A stretch of 36,877 bases of DNA, taken from positions 1-36,877 of IMG/VR virus record IMGVR_UViG_3300005663_000125; one strand, given 5' to 3'. Origin of the DNA: a virus. The position numbers and the translations under genes were made by a program. A model generated the notes under the pieces. It did not search any database. It saw only the letters and a program-made list of their open reading frames with translations, and was not told where the DNA came from. This document shows positions 6,311 through 12,543 of this stretch, one piece after another. Each line of letters opens with the position of its first letter. The stretch's first letter is position 1.

Positions 6311-6325
6311 GCAAGGAATTTGACA
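6302..6325 (+). repeat. 24-bp direct repeat, copy 2
   Basis: Identical to 5733-5756. It covers the start of the N4/N6 methyltransferase, so both methyltransferases begin with MSKEFD. The two copies flank the cytosine methyltransferase gene exactly. Confidence 0.85.
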
Positions 6326-8025
6326 GCCAGGTGAATACTATCATCTGCGGTGACTGTCTGGAAGTAATGAAGGATTGGCCAGATGGGGTTATCGACTGTT
6401 GTGTAACAAGCCCACCTTACTGGGGCTTGCGTGATTACGGCGTAGCCGGTCAACTTGGCCTTGAGAAGTCGCTGGAAGAATATGTTGTTAAAATGATCGA
6501 GGTTTTCCGTGAGGTCAGGCGGGTACTCAAGCCGGAAGGTACGCTGTTTTTGAACCTCGGAGACTCTTATTTTGGAGGAGGGCGTGGCGGTGGCGGCTCT
6601 TTTTCCTCTGAGCGACCCGGCTGGCGTGAAATCCCTTGTGGCACTTCCGGCAAAGAACCTGCAAATTCTCAAGGTCGTGATTGTCTTTGCGAAAATCTTT
6701 GTGATGCGTGTCGGCTGGTTTATCAGAGCCACAGACTTCGCAATGATGGTTTGCTCGTTGCCATGCTATCTGCTTCACTTTCCTTGCCCATCCCGGAGCG
6801 TAAGGAATCTGGGAACGGCCATTCTCCCACATTGGATTTTTCTGTCCTGGAGAACCACATTTTAGCCGCCATTCAGCATTTTGGGAATTATCAATCCCTC
6901 GCTGACGAGCAGCTTCTCTCATTGCGGGAGTCCATGCCTGACGAATTTTCTCGGCAACTTCTGGACGGTTGCTGGCAGAGGGGTAGTGTTTCTTCTTGCC
7001 TTTTGTGCGGTCGCTCATCAGCTTCTTATGCTCCGGCGTCCGAACATAAGACGGTTTGCACCTGCGGCACTGAAGAGAACGGCCATCCATCAGGCTATTA
7101 CAAGTCGGACATTGCTTCTTTGCGTAAGGCATACCCACATTATACCATAACGCACCCTGCGAGTCAAACATTAAAACCTAAAGACCTATGCGGCATACCA
7201 TGGCGCGTAGCCTTCGCTCTGCAAGCCGACGGCTGGTGGCTAAGGCAGGACATTATCTGGCACAAGCCAAACCCCATGCCGGAAAGCGTTACCGACCGAT
7301 GCACTAAGGCGCACGAATATCTTTTCCTGCTGACCAAGAGTCCTCGTTATTTTTATGATGCTGATGCGATAAGAGAGCCAATACAATTATCACCCGAAGC
7401 GTATAAACGTAAATATAAGATGAAGAATCCAACAGCGAAGGGTAGTGCATTAGAATCTGGTGCGGGGTCAAAGAAAGATGGGTTCAATAAATATCTTGTG
7501 GGTAAGGAAATATATGTACCCAGTGGCCGCAACAAGCGCTCCGTCTGGACGGTAGCCACAGCCCCCTACTCCGACGCCCACTTCGCCACGTTCCCGCCTA
7601 AGCTGATTGAGCCTTGTATTAAGGTGGGCTGTCCGAAGCAGATATGTAAAAAGTGCGGGGAGCCGAGGCGGAGGATTATCGAGAACCAAAGCAGTAAGCG
7701 GTATGCCACAGGCAAGTCTGAAACTAAAAACAAAGCGGGGCTTGTTACTGCGTTTTCTGGTTACGAAGACGGGTCATCATGCCCTGTTCATATTACTACC
7801 GGCTGGACCGACTGTGGCTGTGGTGAAGGCTTTAGTCCGGGCATAGTGCTTGATCCCTTTGGTGGCGTTGCTACGACCGCCCTTGTAGCCTATAAGAACC
7901 TGTGTGACTATGTAATGATCGAATTAAGCCCCGAATATGCAAAGATGGGCAAATTACGACTTAAAAAGGAAAAAGACAATTTTGGTTTATTTGAAAATAA
8001 TACTTGTCAAGCTGGCACTATTTGA
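6307..8025 (+). CDS. Beta-class DNA N4/N6 methyltransferase with Cys-rich insert
   Basis: It encodes 572 residues. Motif IV TSPPYW is at 34-39 and motif I DPFGGVATT at 516-524; this IV-to-I order defines beta-class amino-methyltransferases. The segments NLGDSY (83-88), LKPKDL (289-294), then GIPWRVAFALQADGW and IIWHKPNPMPESV are typical of phage and bacterial enzymes that methylate adenine N6 or cytosine N4. Between residues about 90 and 285 lies an extra region with cysteines at 126, 128, 132, 135, 231 and 234 that short homologues lack. This insert coincides with an HNH gene on the opposite strand. The target sequence cannot be predicted. Confidence 0.85.
   Translation: MSKEFDSQVNTIICGDCLEVMKDWPDGVIDCCVTSPPYWGLRDYGVAGQLGLEKSLEEYVVKMIEVFREVRRVLKPEGTLFLNLGDSYFGGGRGGGGSFSSERPGWREIPCGTSGKEPANSQGRDCLCENLCDACRLVYQSHRLRNDGLLVAMLSASLSLPIPERKESGNGHSPTLDFSVLENHILAAIQHFGNYQSLADEQLLSLRESMPDEFSRQLLDGCWQRGSVSSCLLCGRSSASYAPASEHKTVCTCGTEENGHPSGYYKSDIASLRKAYPHYTITHPASQTLKPKDLCGIPWRVAFALQADGWWLRQDIIWHKPNPMPESVTDRCTKAHEYLFLLTKSPRYFYDADAIREPIQLSPEAYKRKYKMKNPTAKGSALESGAGSKKDGFNKYLVGKEIYVPSGRNKRSVWTVATAPYSDAHFATFPPKLIEPCIKVGCPKQICKKCGEPRRRIIENQSSKRYATGKSETKNKAGLVTAFSGYEDGSSCPVHITTGWTDCGCGEGFSPGIVLDPFGGVATTALVAYKNLCDYVMIELSPEYAKMGKLRLKKEKDNFGLFENNTCQAGTI
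6527..7132 (-). CDS. HNH homing-type endonuclease, antisense inside the methyltransferase
   Basis: It encodes 201 residues from ATG 7132 (214 if ATG 7171 is used). It has a zinc ribbon (C8, C11, C22, C25: CPTC and CRRC), a NUMOD3-like Lys/Arg/Ser-rich stretch, the segment GQKNPMWENG often seen before HNH domains, then a full HNH core: CEVC (131-134), THH (142-144), DLENLQVLCRKCH (153-165) and a later His169. This is far too regular to be a shadow of the other strand. HNH proteins nick or cut DNA and often spread their own gene. The whole gene lies within methyltransferase codons 74-276, on the other strand. Confidence 0.82.
   Translation of the reverse strand: MPYAKKQCPTCNSLMDGRSLQCRRCKPSYVRTPEHKKLMSDRTKGKKKHYPSASNRPEVAEKIRQAWTPAMREAARQRGIDNSQNAEWRLKCGSPGQKNPMWENGRSQIPYAPGWARKVKQIAWQRANHHCEVCGSDKPADTHHKDFRKDNHDLENLQVLCRKCHKGFHASRVAQRKKSRHRHALLQNKSLRGSKTAYLPA
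7139..7167 (-). promoter_or_regulatory. Sigma70-like promoter for the antisense HNH gene
   Basis: On the minus strand, TTGACT (7167-7162) and TATAAT (7144-7139) are separated by exactly 17 bases. Transcription would begin near 7132, which is the ATG of the HNH gene, so the message would be leaderless or nearly so. The match is 11 of 12 consensus bases. Confidence 0.6.
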
Positions 8026-8034
8026 GATTAACAG

Positions 8035-8172
8035 ATGAGCAATCCAGTTTACATAAAATGCCCTAAATGCGGCAGCATACGAGCTAAAAAACGTGGCCAT
8101 GACAGGTTTGTCTGTAAAAGGTGTGGGCATATTCGGGCGAGACGGGGCTCTAAATTAGCAAGGATGCAATAG
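8035..8172 (+). CDS. 45-residue zinc-ribbon protein
   Basis: It encodes 45 residues with KCPKCGS (about 9-15) and CKRCGH (about 27-32), two CxxC pairs 15 residues apart, followed by a basic tail RARRGSKLARMQ. This is a complete small zinc ribbon, as found in DNA- or RNA-binding phage proteins. Its start shares 14 bases with the starts of both methyltransferases. The stop codon is directly followed by the ATG at 8173 (TAGATG). Confidence 0.75.
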   Translation: MSNPVYIKCPKCGSIRAKKRGHDRFVCKRCGHIRARRGSKLARMQ

Positions 8173-8580
8173 ATGGCAAAAAGATTCGTACCACCGACAC
8201 TTGAGCAATGCGAGGCTTATGTAGCCGAGAAGGGCTATAAGTATGTTGACGCTGCGACTTTTTGGTATTGGTATGATGCAATAAACTGGGTAGTCGGCAA
8301 ATCTGGGACAAAAATGGTACGTTGGCGCTCTTCTATAGCAGGCTGGGAAGCAAGAAAAGCAAAGGAAATGAAATGCGAAAAAGAGTCCCAAGCTAAAACA
8401 TGCCTTGTTTGCAAGCAGCCGGGCAAAAAGTTTCAAACTAACGACAAAGGCCAGGAAGTGTGGTTGTGTGAGATTTGTTTAAAGTGCATCAAGGCAACGG
8501 GGAGAACAGCATGGGGTTATCTGCCTGTAAGTATAATTGAAAGAGAAGTGCAAAACGGCAAGGCTAAACTGAGACATTGA
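8173..8580 (+). CDS. DnaT-like replication/helicase-loader protein with C-terminal zinc pairs
   Basis: It encodes 135 residues. FVPPTLEQCEAYVAEKGY, then ATFWYWYDAINWVVGKS and MVRWRSSIAGWEARK match the C-terminal DnaT/DnaD-type domain (F-PPT-EEV-Y, F-YY--GW, M--W--A---W) that phage replication proteins use to bind single-stranded DNA or a helicase. After it come CLVCKQPGKKF and LCEICLKC, two CxxC pairs that look like a zinc site. Having the domain at the N-terminus with a zinc tail, rather than at the end of a longer protein, is unusual. Confidence 0.65.
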   Translation: MAKRFVPPTLEQCEAYVAEKGYKYVDAATFWYWYDAINWVVGKSGTKMVRWRSSIAGWEARKAKEMKCEKESQAKTCLVCKQPGKKFQTNDKGQEVWLCEICLKCIKATGRTAWGYLPVSIIEREVQNGKAKLRH

Positions 8581-8594
8581 AAAGGGTATGAGTT

Positions 8595-8858
8595 ATGGGT
8601 TACAGAAAAAGATATAAAAAGCAGTTGGCTCTTTGGGTTGAAGGAAAATCGATACACGTTCATAATGGTATTTGCTGTCCAGATTTTTCGTGTTGTGTGC
8701 CAGAACTAAAGGCCACTAAAGAAGAACGGGAGTTGTTCCAAGAATTGTACTTAGCTAAGAAACACAATGAATATGAATGTATGTTAATGATGTTTTTGGG
8801 TAAGGCCATACCTTTTATGACAGACAAGAAAGTTTATATAGCTGGCGGCAAACCTTGA
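8595..8858 (+). CDS. Phage protein with CCPDFSCC motif
   Basis: It encodes 87 residues. Residues 27-34 read CCPDFSCC, followed by a helix (ATKEERELFQELYLA) and a short hydrophobic end. The CCPDFSCC-P motif with a following E-R-F helix recurs in many phage hypothetical proteins, as I recall. Its function is unknown and metal binding by the cysteines is possible. An AAAGGGTATGAGTT ribosome region precedes the ATG. Confidence 0.65.
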   Translation: MGYRKRYKKQLALWVEGKSIHVHNGICCPDFSCCVPELKATKEERELFQELYLAKKHNEYECMLMMFLGKAIPFMTDKKVYIAGGKP

Positions 8859-8865
8859 AAGGCAT

Positions 8866-9045
8866 ATGAATATGGTTTATAACGAAGATTGCTCAGATGT
8901 AATAATACATACTGAATATGGACCGGGAACAGGCGATGAAACACATAAAACTGCTGATGGTCGATGGTGGAAAATATGGGACGGTATTGACCGAACAGGC
9001 CAAGAATTGAAAGTATTGCGGTGGCCACAAGACACGAGAAATTAA
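8866..9045 (+). CDS. 59-residue acidic protein
   Basis: It encodes 59 residues, beginning MNMVYNEDCSDVIIHTEYG and including GRWWKIWDGIDRTG. It appears beta-rich with several Trp residues. GAAAGG lies close before the ATG. It is 7 bases behind the previous gene and shortly before the next, so it fits the operon. The family is unknown. Confidence 0.6.
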   Translation: MNMVYNEDCSDVIIHTEYGPGTGDETHKTADGRWWKIWDGIDRTGQELKVLRWPQDTRN

Positions 9046-9058
9046 AAGGAGTATGAGT

Positions 9059-9355
9059 ATGGATTGTACAAATTGCAGTGAAGGATTAATCGGGGTTTGC
9101 TTCGAATGCGTTACGCAATTGCGGACCGAGAATAGACGGCTGAGGGAAGCAATAGAGAAAATCCAACAATGGCAACAGGCTTACCCTCTTGACATATTTC
9201 CCGAACCGGACCTCAAGAAAGCACACAAAGTATTAAAGGTCGCTGGAATGACCCTTGATGCTATTTCGGCATCCAATACACGGCACGTTATAAACGGGGT
9301 AAGGGATATAGTCGAGCAAGCCCTGAAAGGAGATGTCAAGGATGGCAAAGGATAA
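9059..9355 (+). CDS. Small protein with Cys pairs and helical body
   Basis: It encodes 98 residues with CTNC (3-6) and CFEC (14-17), then a helical segment (LRTENRRLREAIEKIQQWQQ) that may form a coiled coil. The start at 9059 has AAAGGAG at a proper distance; an ATG at 9053 is too close to it. Its end overlaps the start of the 18-residue remnant at 9342. The pattern of a zinc-like knuckle followed by a coiled coil is common in small phage proteins of unknown role. Confidence 0.6.
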   Translation: MDCTNCSEGLIGVCFECVTQLRTENRRLREAIEKIQQWQQAYPLDIFPEPDLKKAHKVLKVAGMTLDAISASNTRHVINGVRDIVEQALKGDVKDGKG

Positions 9356-9398
9356 AATGGGCTTTGGTCTGGCCGAAGATAAGTTACGTAAATTATAA
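9342..9398 (+). pseudogene. Orphaned 5' end of the PD-(D/E)XK nuclease gene
   Basis: ATG 9342 to TAA 9398 encodes MAKDKMGFGLAEDKLRKL, with AAAGGAG at a proper distance upstream. The intact nuclease at 10034 begins MEKLGFGKDKLFRM, so GFG followed by DKL is shared. The remnant stops exactly where an inserted segment with an HNH-AP2 gene begins. I read it as the old start of the nuclease gene, cut off by the insertion, with a new start downstream. Confidence 0.55.
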
Positions 9399-9406
9399 AA
9401 AAAGAC

Positions 9407-9435
9407 TTGACAGATCAGGGACAATAGGATATTTT
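9407..9435 (+). promoter_or_regulatory. Sigma70-like promoter for the HNH-AP2 gene
   Basis: TTGACA (9407-9412) and TATTTT (9430-9435) are 17 bases apart, matching 10 of 12 consensus bases. It lies between the orphaned start and the HNH-AP2 gene, so the inserted gene seems to bring its own promoter. Confidence 0.5.
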
Positions 9436-9481
9436 GAGATTATGGACAGTGAGTTATACAATGTGATAGAATTTCAAACTA

Positions 9482-9540
9482 ACCGCCCAAAGCAGAGCAT
9501 TTCATCTTGTATGGCTTGCTGTCCAACTGCTTCGGGCGGT
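9482..9540 (+). promoter_or_regulatory. Long hairpin before the HNH-AP2 gene
   Basis: ACCGCCCAAAGCAG (9482-9495) pairs with CTGCTTCGGGCGGT (9527-9540) over 14 positions with one mismatch, enclosing a 31-base loop. The downstream ATG is at 9559. No U-tract follows, so a role in translation control or in the mobile unit is more likely than termination. Confidence 0.5.
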
Positions 9541-9558
9541 ATTATTTCGGGTGCTATC

Positions 9559-10023
9559 ATGTCTAAGAAAATATCTTTAACTCAAGGCAAATTTGCGATT
9601 GTCGATGATGGGGACTACGAAGAATTATCAAAACACAAATGGTGTGCTACGAAGGGCAGAAGTACATATTATGCGAGAAGGGCTGAATATCGCGAATATA
9701 TATATATGCACCGACAGATACTCTCACAGCCAGATGGAATTTTGACAGATCATAGAGACGGCAACGGTCTTAATAACACAAGAGACAATTTGCGAATATG
9801 CACAAAAGGGCAGAACTCAATGAACCAAAGACCGCAAAAAGGCGGTTCAAGCTGCTACAAGGGCGTCAGTTGGCATAAAGCCAGAGGAAAATGGCACGCA
9901 CGGATAGAATTAAATCAGAAAACGAAACACCTCGGAATTTATGACAATGAGATAGAAGCAGCAAAAGCATACGATAATGCAGCAAGCGAGTTGTTCGGTG
10001 AATTTGCATATACGAATTTTTAG
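9559..10023 (+). CDS. HNH-AP2 homing endonuclease
   Basis: It encodes 154 residues. The HNH core is MHRQIL (50-55), DHRDGNGLNNTRDNLRICT (64-82) and SMNQRP, as in phage HNH_3-type nucleases. Residues about 99-147 (CYKGVSWHKARGKWHARI, then HLGIYDNEIEAAKAYDNAA) form an AP2 DNA-binding domain. HNH followed by AP2 is a standard homing-endonuclease layout. The start at 9559 is chosen because the domain begins there; the frame is open from 9364 but the upstream 65 residues look non-coding and contain the promoter and hairpin. It sits between a nuclease gene and that gene's orphaned 5' end. Confidence 0.87.
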   Translation: MSKKISLTQGKFAIVDDGDYEELSKHKWCATKGRSTYYARRAEYREYIYMHRQILSQPDGILTDHRDGNGLNNTRDNLRICTKGQNSMNQRPQKGGSSCYKGVSWHKARGKWHARIELNQKTKHLGIYDNEIEAAKAYDNAASELFGEFAYTNF

Positions 10024-10033
10024 GAAATTGATT

Positions 10034-10513
10034 ATGGAAAAACTTGGTTTCGGCAAAGATAAATTATTCAGAATGAAATATCGCAACGAGCCGCGCCATG
10101 TAATGATCGGCGAGCGTGAATTTCGTTTCAAGAGCAAGCTGGAATACAGATATGCTCAATATTTGGAGATACTGCGAGGGCAGGGGCATTATACAAGTTG
10201 GGATTACGAACCAGATGTATTTACATTTGAGGACGAAGTGAGGGGAGCGAAGGTATATACACCAGATTTTCGCATTATTACAGCCAAAGGCAACACCGAA
10301 TACCATGAGTGCAAAGGCTTGTTGACGGGAAGCGACGTCACTAAGTTCAAGAGAATGGCTAAGTATTACCCTATGGTTGATATTACCCTGGTCTTTATGA
10401 AAAGTAATAAGCGACAAGCAAACAGGATCAGGACGGCAATGAAATATGTTCGAGATGTTAAATATATCGGGCCCACGCTAAGAAAGCTTGCGGGCCTAAT
10501 TGATATGAGTTGA
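10034..10513 (+). CDS. PD-(D/E)XK phage nuclease (DUF1064-like)
   Basis: It encodes 159 residues. FKSKLEYRYAQYLEIL has the conserved Glu37, YTPDFRI gives Asp78, and EYHECKG gives Glu92-x-Lys94. These are the E, D and ExK catalytic positions of PD-(D/E)XK nucleases in the phage DUF1064 group. Members are thought to act on branched or recombining DNA, perhaps in place of RusA, but that is inferred. The start at 10034 follows AGGA; the longer frame from 9977 overlaps the HNH-AP2 gene. Its true ancestral 5' end seems to lie at 9342. Confidence 0.75.
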   Translation: MEKLGFGKDKLFRMKYRNEPRHVMIGEREFRFKSKLEYRYAQYLEILRGQGHYTSWDYEPDVFTFEDEVRGAKVYTPDFRIITAKGNTEYHECKGLLTGSDVTKFKRMAKYYPMVDITLVFMKSNKRQANRIRTAMKYVRDVKYIGPTLRKLAGLIDMS

Positions 10514-10527
10514 AGGAGATTAGCGAA

Positions 10528-11121
10528 ATGAGCGAAGCAAAGACAGCAAGAGAACTGATTGAAGAAGTAATTGTAATTATAAGCCCGCCGATAGACCAAA
10601 TAGGAGTAAGCTCAGTAGGTCTGCTCAAAGAAGCCCTTACCGCCCTCGACGCCGAGCAGAAGATTGTTATATGCACTGGTTGTGGGCGAACGGCAAACTG
10701 GTTTGACGAGGATGACTTCGGTTCGCTTGGCTCAGAGAGCGGTATATGCTGTCATGACTGCGGCAAGGAGGAGTTTCTGACTATTAAGGAGTTGCGCACA
10801 AAGTTATTAATAGCTGAGCAGACTACAATAAGATATGCGAGTGATGGCATACAGGCATTGACGATGAACTGGGACGATAAAGAGAAAATTAAAGATATAC
10901 AAGCAGTCAAGAAGGTGCTTGACGAAGCCCTTAGTGCTGAGCAGACCCTCGCCGCCCTCAGCATTGAGCAGAAGATTGTAGAAGAAACGGCAGCTAATCT
11001 CTTGTGTTATATGATAGATAACCATGAAGGAGAACCCTTGTTTGAGCAACAATTACAAGATATTGGTATAAGATTTTTGAAGTCTAAGTACAATCAAGCC
11101 CTCAAGAAAGGAAGTGAATGA
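10528..11121 (+). CDS. Protein with central zinc pairs, unknown function
   Basis: It encodes 197 residues. Residues about 49-78 carry CTGCGRTANWF and CCHDCGK, two CxxC pairs suitable for a zinc ribbon. Around it, ALTALDAEQKIV (38-49) and TLAALSIEQKIV (about 140-151) are near repeats, hinting at internal duplication of a helical unit. AAGGAG lies 9 bases before the ATG at 10528, preferred to the ATG at 10510. It overlaps the next gene at 11118. Function is unknown. Confidence 0.6.
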   Translation: MSEAKTARELIEEVIVIISPPIDQIGVSSVGLLKEALTALDAEQKIVICTGCGRTANWFDEDDFGSLGSESGICCHDCGKEEFLTIKELRTKLLIAEQTTIRYASDGIQALTMNWDDKEKIKDIQAVKKVLDEALSAEQTLAALSIEQKIVEETAANLLCYMIDNHEGEPLFEQQLQDIGIRFLKSKYNQALKKGSE

Positions 11122-11444
11122 AGATGACAGGAATACGATCAGCTATATCATCAAGTACCAAATGGGTTTGTGCAACTTGCGAACGGCCAGAGAAAGAATG
11201 TTGGTGCAAAAAAGATAAGCAGAAAGCCCTTGCAGATAAGGAGCGAAAAATGCAAATAGCAGTTGAATACATAAGCTGGCTACAGGAAGAACGAGCGAAG
11301 ATAAACCGTACCGAACTAGAAGACATTGAGTTTTTCAAGGACGGAATGAAGTTGGACATACGAAAAGAAGCAATGGAGGCGTGGGATTTAACCGGCCTGA
11401 ACAATGTAGATTTTATTACATCGGGTGAGTATAAGAGGAAGTAA
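11118..11444 (+). CDS. Small Cys-containing helical protein
   Basis: It encodes 108 residues. CATCERPEKECWCKKDKQK (18-36) has four cysteines that may bind zinc, followed by long charged helices. It starts inside the previous stop region (ATGA at 11118-11121). The family is not recognised. The next gene starts 3 bases after its stop. Confidence 0.55.
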   Translation: MKMTGIRSAISSSTKWVCATCERPEKECWCKKDKQKALADKERKMQIAVEYISWLQEERAKINRTELEDIEFFKDGMKLDIRKEAMEAWDLTGLNNVDFITSGEYKRK

Positions 11445-11446
11445 AT

Positions 11447-11632
11447 ATGACTACGCAAGTATGGCAATGTAAGTATTGCAGTTTAACTTATGAATGCGAG
11501 AAGTGCGCAATGGAACATGAAAATTATTGTCCGAGGAAACCGGGAAATCAAGGCGGCGTAGTTTGGGTTTATATCGGGAGAGGCAAGTGTCCGCATGATG
11601 AGTTTTACATATCAACATTATTAACTTTTTAA
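11447..11632 (+). CDS. Small zinc-finger-like protein
   Basis: It encodes 61 residues. CKYCSLTYECEKCAMEHENYC (8-28) holds two CxxC pairs plus His and Cys, like a compact zinc finger. The rest, VVWVYIGRGKCPHDEF, is beta-like. GAGGAAGTAAAT precedes the start. It ends 12 bases before the secreted-protein gene. Its role is unknown. Confidence 0.55.
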   Translation: MTTQVWQCKYCSLTYECEKCAMEHENYCPRKPGNQGGVVWVYIGRGKCPHDEFYISTLLTF

Positions 11633-11643
11633 GGAACAGTAAG

Positions 11644-12123
11644 ATGAAGATCAAAATTGCGATTGTAGTAATATTGTTATCGAGTCAGGTATTTTCGGCC
11701 AAATTTTTTGTTGGTGAAGGTCCGGTTATAGGGGATTACGGCCCTGTCCATCAATGGGAGGTGGGCGAAAAGGTATTTGACTGGTGGATACCCGTTACGG
11801 ATCCTAACGGGAATTATGTTTTGGTCGATGTCAATGGAATATCTATTCCAAACAGGATAACCTGCGCAGTCAATCCTGATCGAACGACTGGCGGCTTTGA
11901 AATCATTGACGTAAACGAAGTCCCGCGAACTGAATATATTGTTGATCCGAACATATATATTACAGTCAGGGTAGGCGCCGAGTTTGTTCGATACGGAAGC
12001 TACAGGTTTGGCCTTGACAGCAGCGACTTAAAAGGAAATATTGGAATGGGCGATTTTACTGTGGAATATATCGACAAAGAACCACCCGTTTACGAAGGTG
12101 GATGCCGTAAGGCTGGTGAGTAA
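11644..12123 (+). CDS. Secreted beta-rich protein
   Basis: It encodes 159 residues. The start MKIKIAIVVILLSSQVFSAK is a typical signal peptide with cleavage likely after FSA (residue 19). The mature part is beta-rich and Ig-like in appearance, with no catalytic motif that I recognise. It stands directly before the holin and spanin-like genes, where an endolysin or lysis accessory protein might be expected, but nothing in it resembles a muramidase, amidase or peptidase. AAGGAACAGTAAG precedes the ATG. Confidence 0.6.
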   Translation: MKIKIAIVVILLSSQVFSAKFFVGEGPVIGDYGPVHQWEVGEKVFDWWIPVTDPNGNYVLVDVNGISIPNRITCAVNPDRTTGGFEIIDVNEVPRTEYIVDPNIYITVRVGAEFVRYGSYRFGLDSSDLKGNIGMGDFTVEYIDKEPPVYEGGCRKAGE

Positions 12124-12164
12124 CTGTGACGAGACAAGATTATTTTTTATGAAAGGGTAAGACT

Positions 12165-12368
12165 ATGAAGAAGGTAATTGAAGCACTAAAGGGCAGGAAA
12201 ACTTATATAGTGGTTATCGCCGTGATAGCATTGGGGGCATTGCAGGGGCTTGGCATATTCACAATGCCTGAATTTGCCTGGCCCATCATTGCCGCACTTG
12301 GACTTGGCGCAGTGCGTGCCGGTGTCGATAAGGTGGCCAAAACTGTGAAGGAAAGCAAAAATGGGTGA
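12165..12368 (+). CDS. Holin-like membrane protein
   Basis: It encodes 67 residues with a basic start (MKKVIEALKGRKTY), two hydrophobic segments (about 14-33 and 38-53) and a basic tail (VAKTVKESKNG). This matches small two-segment phage holins, which open the inner membrane at lysis. GAAAGGG precedes the ATG. It overlaps the next gene by 8 bases. It is the first of three small envelope genes in a row. Confidence 0.7.
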   Translation: MKKVIEALKGRKTYIVVIAVIALGALQGLGIFTMPEFAWPIIAALGLGAVRAGVDKVAKTVKESKNG

Positions 12369-12543
12369 GTGGGCAGTAGCGATAACGGCAGTGTTTGGTG
12401 TCATATTTATTGTGCTGAAATGGCTTGGTGGGAAAGAACGTATTAAAAAACAGCAGCAGAACGATGCCAGGCAGAAACTAAAGGATTCGCAAAAGACAGG
12501 AGATTCACAGGATGTATTGGATGCGTTCGATAATATCGATTAG
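12361..12543 (+). CDS. Candidate inner-membrane spanin
   Basis: It encodes 60 residues: one membrane segment (about 4-24, WAVAITAVFGVIFIVLKWLGG) and then a charged, Gln-rich helix. This is the layout of a short Rz-type i-spanin. The following lipoprotein gene overlaps its 3' end by 32 bases in another frame, as Rz1 does with Rz. It is shorter than lambda Rz (153 residues), so the span of the periplasm would rest largely on the partner. It could instead be a second holin or antiholin. Confidence 0.5.
   Translation: MGEWAVAITAVFGVIFIVLKWLGGKERIKKQQQNDARQKLKDSQKTGDSQDVLDAFDNID

Noticed and set aside
6572-7150. Two further open frames on the plus strand inside the methyltransferase insert
   Set aside because: They have no ribosome sites and no recognisable domain, and they are side effects of the biased composition where two real genes overlap.
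9399-10030. Group I intron around the HNH-AP2 gene
   Set aside because: No convincing P3-P7 core or clean exon join was found; the orphaned start and the new start both carry their own ribosome regions, so a simple insertion explains the data better.
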